Positions 61,101-64,000 of a stretch of 64,000 nucleotides of DNA are shown in pieces. The DNA lies in NCBI RefSeq assembly GCF_002128405.1, contig NZ_NETJ01000007.1, forward strand, positions 62,001-126,000, read 5' to 3'. Each line of letters opens with the position of its first letter. Within the stretch, counting starts at the first letter, position 1. The notes beneath the pieces were generated by a model. That model did not search any database, was not told where the DNA came from, and saw only the letters and a list, made by a program, of their open reading frames with translations. The position numbers and the translations under genes are program-made. The DNA is from Gottfriedia solisilvae (lineage in GTDB: Bacteria; Bacillota; Bacilli; Bacillales; Bacillaceae_G).

Positions 61101-64000
61101 AGAGTATAACGATAAAAATCAAGAGACGACAAATATTGATGAGTTAGGTAATAAAACTGAGTATACGTATGATGAAAACGGAAATATCTTAACAGAAACA
61201 CGTTCAGATGGTAGGGTGCGTACTTATTCTTATAATGATATGAACCTACCTACTAAAATTGTAGACTTTGATGGGACGACGATTAAATCTGAATATAACG
61301 AAGTTGGCGATTTAATAAAAACGATTAATTCAGATGGTACAGAAGATTTAAATGAATACGATGATCTACATCGATTAGTAAAACAAATTGATGGAAATGG
61401 AAATGAAACGAAGTATGCCTATGAAGGTGCGAACTTGTCATCGATTACGGATGCTAATGGACATAAAGAATCATTTGCCTATAATAATATGAACCAATTA
61501 GTATCAAAAACTGATGCAAACGGTGAAATGACTCGATTTATGTATAACAAGAATGGCGTTAAAATTGGGGAACAAGCACCTGATGGAGGCTATACTGAAT
61601 ATATTTTTGATGATGCAGGAAATAATACATCAATTATTGACTCGAAAAACAACGTAACATCGTTTGAATATGACAAACAAGGCAATTTAATTAAGGCAAT
61701 TGATCCAGAAGGTAGTATCACGACATATACGTATAATGGTAATGACCAAGAAATTAGTAGAACGGATGAAGCTGGTCATAAATGGCAGTATCAATACGAT
61801 GAGCGTGGACGTAAATCGGTTGAGATTGACCCAGAGGGTGGAGTTACAAAGTTTCTTTATGATGAAAAAGGACAATTAATCGAAACGATCGATCCAAAGG
61901 GGTATTCCACAAAAACAAAGTATGATGAAGTTTTAAGCTTACCAGTTGAGGAGATTGATAAATTAGGTGGGAAAACGACCTATCGTTATGATGAAGCAGG
62001 TCATCTTTTAGAGAAAACAAACCCAGATGGAACAAAAGCAACATATGAATATAATCGTAAGGGTCAAGTGTCAAGCTTTACAAGTGAGGATGGTGTATCT
62101 ACAACCTTAACTTACGATAAAGTACAAAATATCATACAATCAACAGATTCGATCGGAAGAACGTTCAAGTACACATATGATAAAGTGTATAACTTAATAC
62201 AAACAATTGATCCACTTGGACAAATAGCGCTCTATCAGTATGACGAGATGAACAGACAAATTCAATCGACTAATGAAGGTGGACAAGTAACCAAATACTC
62301 ATATGATGCAATGGGGCAACTTACCACTATAAAAAATGCATTAGGACTTGAAACGAAAAAAGTTTACGATAAAAATGGAAATGTCATTCAAGAAACAGAC
62401 GCTAAAGGCAATCAAATTTCATATGAATATGATCAAATGGACCGAGTGTTAAGCACGAAGGATGCGCTTGGTAACATTACACAATACAAATACAATAATA
62501 CAGAAGATTTAACGGAAGAAATTGATGCCTTAGGTGGAAAAACTAGTTATATTTATAACGGTTTAAAGCAACCAACAAAGGTGACGGATGCAAATGGTAA
62601 AAGCTATCAATTAGTTTATGATTTAGCAGGCAATAATACTGAGATTATAGATGCAGCAGGAAACAAAACTGTCATGCGTTATGATGCGAACAGTAATTTA
62701 ATTGAAAAAGTTGATCCAGCAGGTTTAAAAACGAATTATACATACGATAGTATGGGGCGTGTTTTAACCGAAAAAGATAATGCAGGGAACAGTCAAATGA
62801 ATCATTATGATCAGTTCGGTCGACTTGTACAAGTGACGGATGCAATAGGTGGAGTCGTAAAAAATGCATATGATAAAGTAGGTAGACTCATCTCCACTAC
62901 TGGTACAGATGGAAATGTTACTACTTATAGATATGATGACCTTGATCGACTAATATCTACGACAGATGCAGAAAACAAAACGACGAATTTTAAATATGAT
63001 GAAATTGGGAATCTCATTACGAAAACTGAAGCAGATGGAGCGATCTATTTCTATGCCTATGACAAAATAAATCGTTTGGTAAAAGAAACGAATCCACTTC
63101 AGGCTGTAGAGAATTACAAATATGATGAGAATAACAATCTTATCAATTCAACTGATGCAAAAGGTGTTCAAACGGCATATAAATATGACGTATTAAATAA
63201 TCTAATTGGTAAAATTGATGGAAGAGGTAACGAAACAGCTTATACATATGATGAGTTGAATCGTTTGATTGCAATTAAGCATCCAGAAGGTGGAGCAGAT
63301 GAATATCGCTATGACTCTGTATCGAATGTTACAAAAGAGAAGGATGCAGTTGGTCAGATTATTGAGCATCAATACGATGCAATCGGTAATCGCATAAAGA
63401 CGATTTCTCCAAAAGGTGGCATTACGCAATACAGCTACAATAAACACAATGATTTAATTGAAGAAACAGACGCACTTGGAAACAAAACAAAATACGAATA
63501 TGACTTAAATCAACAAGTTAAAAAGAAAGTGCAAGCAAATGGTGGAGAATACACTTACTCATATGACTTACTTCAACGTTTATCGAATGTTAAATCACCA
63601 CTTGGCTATGTTCAAAGCTTTACTTATGATAGTCGTGGCGATCTTGTAAAAGAATCCGATAACATGGATCGTGAAACAAGCTATCAATATGACATGATGC
63701 ATCGATTAATTGAGTCAACGAATCCTCATGGTAAGAAGACTTCTTATTCTTACGACCAAAATGGAAACCTTGCTAGTGTTGTTAATCCACTAGGGTACAA
63801 GAAAAGCTATGGTTATGACCAAATTAATCGATTAATTAGTGAAACAGATCCAGAAGGAAAAGTCACAAAAATGGAATACGACCTTGTTGGAAATTTAACA
63901 AGTGTGACAAAACCTGGACAACGTACAACAACGTATCAGTACGATAACAACTACAATGTAACAAATGTAATAACACCGATGGGCTTTGAAAGTAAGACAA
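58162..64000 (+). CDS. Giant secreted YD-repeat protein (WapA/Rhs-like polymorphic toxin), 3' end beyond window
   Basis: One open frame of more than 1,940 residues. N-terminal signal peptide (KKIVASLLSFALVVQPTLFG AHSVYA), a wall-associated N-terminal region with a DNRLRE-type domain (WNSSITWDTQTGLPS, NFDVTSSVNDWIQGIQKNNG), a LysM-like segment (LPSLAKYYGVPLKTILKDND), a DUF6531 region (INLNTGNFFAEHTDITIPDL GGNFSISRVYNS) and then about 48 YD repeats of about 21 residues (e.g. TKYEYDLNQQVKK, TTYQYDNNYN) that form a spiralling shell. In this family the C-terminus, not included here, is a variable toxin released into neighbouring cells, with an immunity gene next to it. AAGGAG precedes the ATG. Confidence 0.92.
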   Translation, partial: MKQLNLKEKIMKQRKKIVASLLSFALVVQPTLFGAHSVYAELKKETTRKVDFSRPEKVTKTTTQKPTITKANRAPKAEKEKNIPKGKLIKVKKFSKTYQVTKDKFITQFSAEPNTYKTKNGEERIIDNTLKKNFRLFGKTFYENTENEFKVKLPQKMDGNDGVALTQNGDTIELIPQGGDLSRSVVNKNMILYNDVYPGVDYQYTVKNLGIKEDIILNKFVNQYQFNYELKSDGYKATEQEGQILLTKIGEKEPRFILSAPIMYDAAGEESINVRLILKKIKGKQIITVKCDEEWLASPSRTYPVTIDPDIITVPKSSIGLYGAEQGTPDLVVGDNGYPYAGYDDGIVSKNIANSGIAHRLTRTYVDVNYDFSSIPKESTISKATFSLSNLTSWSDGKTVFGLYTVDKPWNSSITWDTQTGLPSTFVDSSRVSSQIDQYMNFDVTSSVNDWIQGIQKNNGFVVKSMPESNNTQAEVFNNRASSEGPKLTIEWSVLNPVDPDFDLKDLTVDLHPITENDIPKFKQVFDGVFVSGKATPKAKISYNIIDGADKNTEGGVSYKYPDSSILKTQFSKGTKYKENENNWQSDDVYKNLQFNKRYQVTVDATIDNKTVTKKSDSFLIYKVDKVDVLPSLAKYYGVPLKTILKDNDIQDNLITIGNTLFIRNPKTTIAYTRGKLTDDQKRQIDGALMGRGLHCIFGFEPINLNTGNFFAEHTDITIPDLGGNFSISRVYNSKGDTNSLFGRNWSFEYEQRVTPNEDGSMNYLRADGSILVFRKDGNEYKAPAGYTYTLKKHKDSNNKITWKIEDREQKVYEFDSYGILVSVTDKRGYKTKINYDENYTLKDIISPSGRVFKFTTDEQGRVSSILLPNGGTLQYNFDADGNLTNFIDTLGKTVRYVYDDNGNMTEWYDQNNERVVKNTYDADGRVTEQINPNNEVVKLAYSTGKTVTTDAEGNVNKYQYDETYRTTKIEQPDGQIIIKEYNDKNQETTNIDELGNKTEYTYDENGNILTETRSDGRVRTYSYNDMNLPTKIVDFDGTTIKSEYNEVGDLIKTINSDGTEDLNEYDDLHRLVKQIDGNGNETKYAYEGANLSSITDANGHKESFAYNNMNQLVSKTDANGEMTRFMYNKNGVKIGEQAPDGGYTEYIFDDAGNNTSIIDSKNNVTSFEYDKQGNLIKAIDPEGSITTYTYNGNDQEISRTDEAGHKWQYQYDERGRKSVEIDPEGGVTKFLYDEKGQLIETIDPKGYSTKTKYDEVLSLPVEEIDKLGGKTTYRYDEAGHLLEKTNPDGTKATYEYNRKGQVSSFTSEDGVSTTLTYDKVQNIIQSTDSIGRTFKYTYDKVYNLIQTIDPLGQIALYQYDEMNRQIQSTNEGGQVTKYSYDAMGQLTTIKNALGLETKKVYDKNGNVIQETDAKGNQISYEYDQMDRVLSTKDALGNITQYKYNNTEDLTEEIDALGGKTSYIYNGLKQPTKVTDANGKSYQLVYDLAGNNTEIIDAAGNKTVMRYDANSNLIEKVDPAGLKTNYTYDSMGRVLTEKDNAGNSQMNHYDQFGRLVQVTDAIGGVVKNAYDKVGRLISTTGTDGNVTTYRYDDLDRLISTTDAENKTTNFKYDEIGNLITKTEADGAIYFYAYDKINRLVKETNPLQAVENYKYDENNNLINSTDAKGVQTAYKYDVLNNLIGKIDGRGNETAYTYDELNRLIAIKHPEGGADEYRYDSVSNVTKEKDAVGQIIEHQYDAIGNRIKTISPKGGITQYSYNKHNDLIEETDALGNKTKYEYDLNQQVKKKVQANGGEYTYSYDLLQRLSNVKSPLGYVQSFTYDSRGDLVKESDNMDRETSYQYDMMHRLIESTNPHGKKTSYSYDQNGNLASVVNPLGYKKSYGYDQINRLISETDPEGKVTKMEYDLVGNLTSVTKPGQRTTTYQYDNNYNVTNVITPMGFESKT

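Noticed and set aside
59526-63447. Minus-strand ORFs under the YD-repeat gene
   Set aside because: They are shadows of the repeated coding sequence on the other strand and lack ribosome sites.

Overview
This is AT-rich DNA of a low-GC Gram-positive bacterium. Strong AGGAGG-type ribosome binding sites, frequent TTG/GTG starts, TTGACA/TATAAT-like promoters and Bacillus-type gene families point to Bacillaceae. Two initiator-like genes around an iteron array, a TubZ/TubR/TubY partition set and a ParM-like actin operon make a large plasmid or second replicon (possibly a cointegrate) the best reading. No rRNA, tRNA or recognisable transposase was seen.

Layout. (1) 1-6.8 kb, minus strand: formate oxidation module with an FNT formate/nitrite channel, moaA, fdhD, a DUF2294 protein, a DUF1641 protein and a large cysteine-type formate dehydrogenase; two terminator-like hairpins stand just before start codons. 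(2) 7-10.7 kb: two initiator-like genes flanking seven iterons. (3) 11.5-24.3 kb, minus strand: an array of single-gene cassettes (lipoproteins, small membrane proteins, a nucleotidyltransferase, an acetyltransferase, a methyltransferase, many orphans). Almost every gene is followed by the palindrome AACTAACTGGCGCGTTAGTT, usually then a terminator hairpin and a second related site. An intact XerC/D-like tyrosine recombinase lies divergently at its head. (4) 24.4-30.2 kb: HxlR regulator, a DJ-1 fragment, a repeat-rich ~1 kb, tubY, tubZ, tubR and a probable tubC centromere. (5) 30.5-47.5 kb: MOSC protein, Ohr, small zinc protein, ParM-like operon, HesB-like proteins, XRE and Spx-like regulators, an ascorbate-type PTS (regulator, EIIB, EIIC), AbrB-like protein, deoC, a type I toxin, a TetR regulator with three matching operators, rpiA, and a nucleotidyltransferase pair. 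(6) 47.9-54.4 kb, plus strand: a second, inverted cassette array headed by a decayed copy of the same recombinase. (7) 48.7, 54.4 and 57.7 kb: three GEMM (c-di-GMP-I)-like RNAs with terminators; the last precedes a giant secreted YD-repeat (WapA/Rhs-like) protein that runs off the window. A TPR protein and an AAA ATPase lie before it.

The most interesting feature is the pair of inverted integron-like cassette arrays. Each is a run of co-oriented genes separated by one palindromic site family and headed by a divergent tyrosine recombinase (one intact, one dead). One gene-less junction looks like a direct product of recombination between the two site types. I do not recognise a named element with this structure; that the recombinase acts on these sites is an inference.
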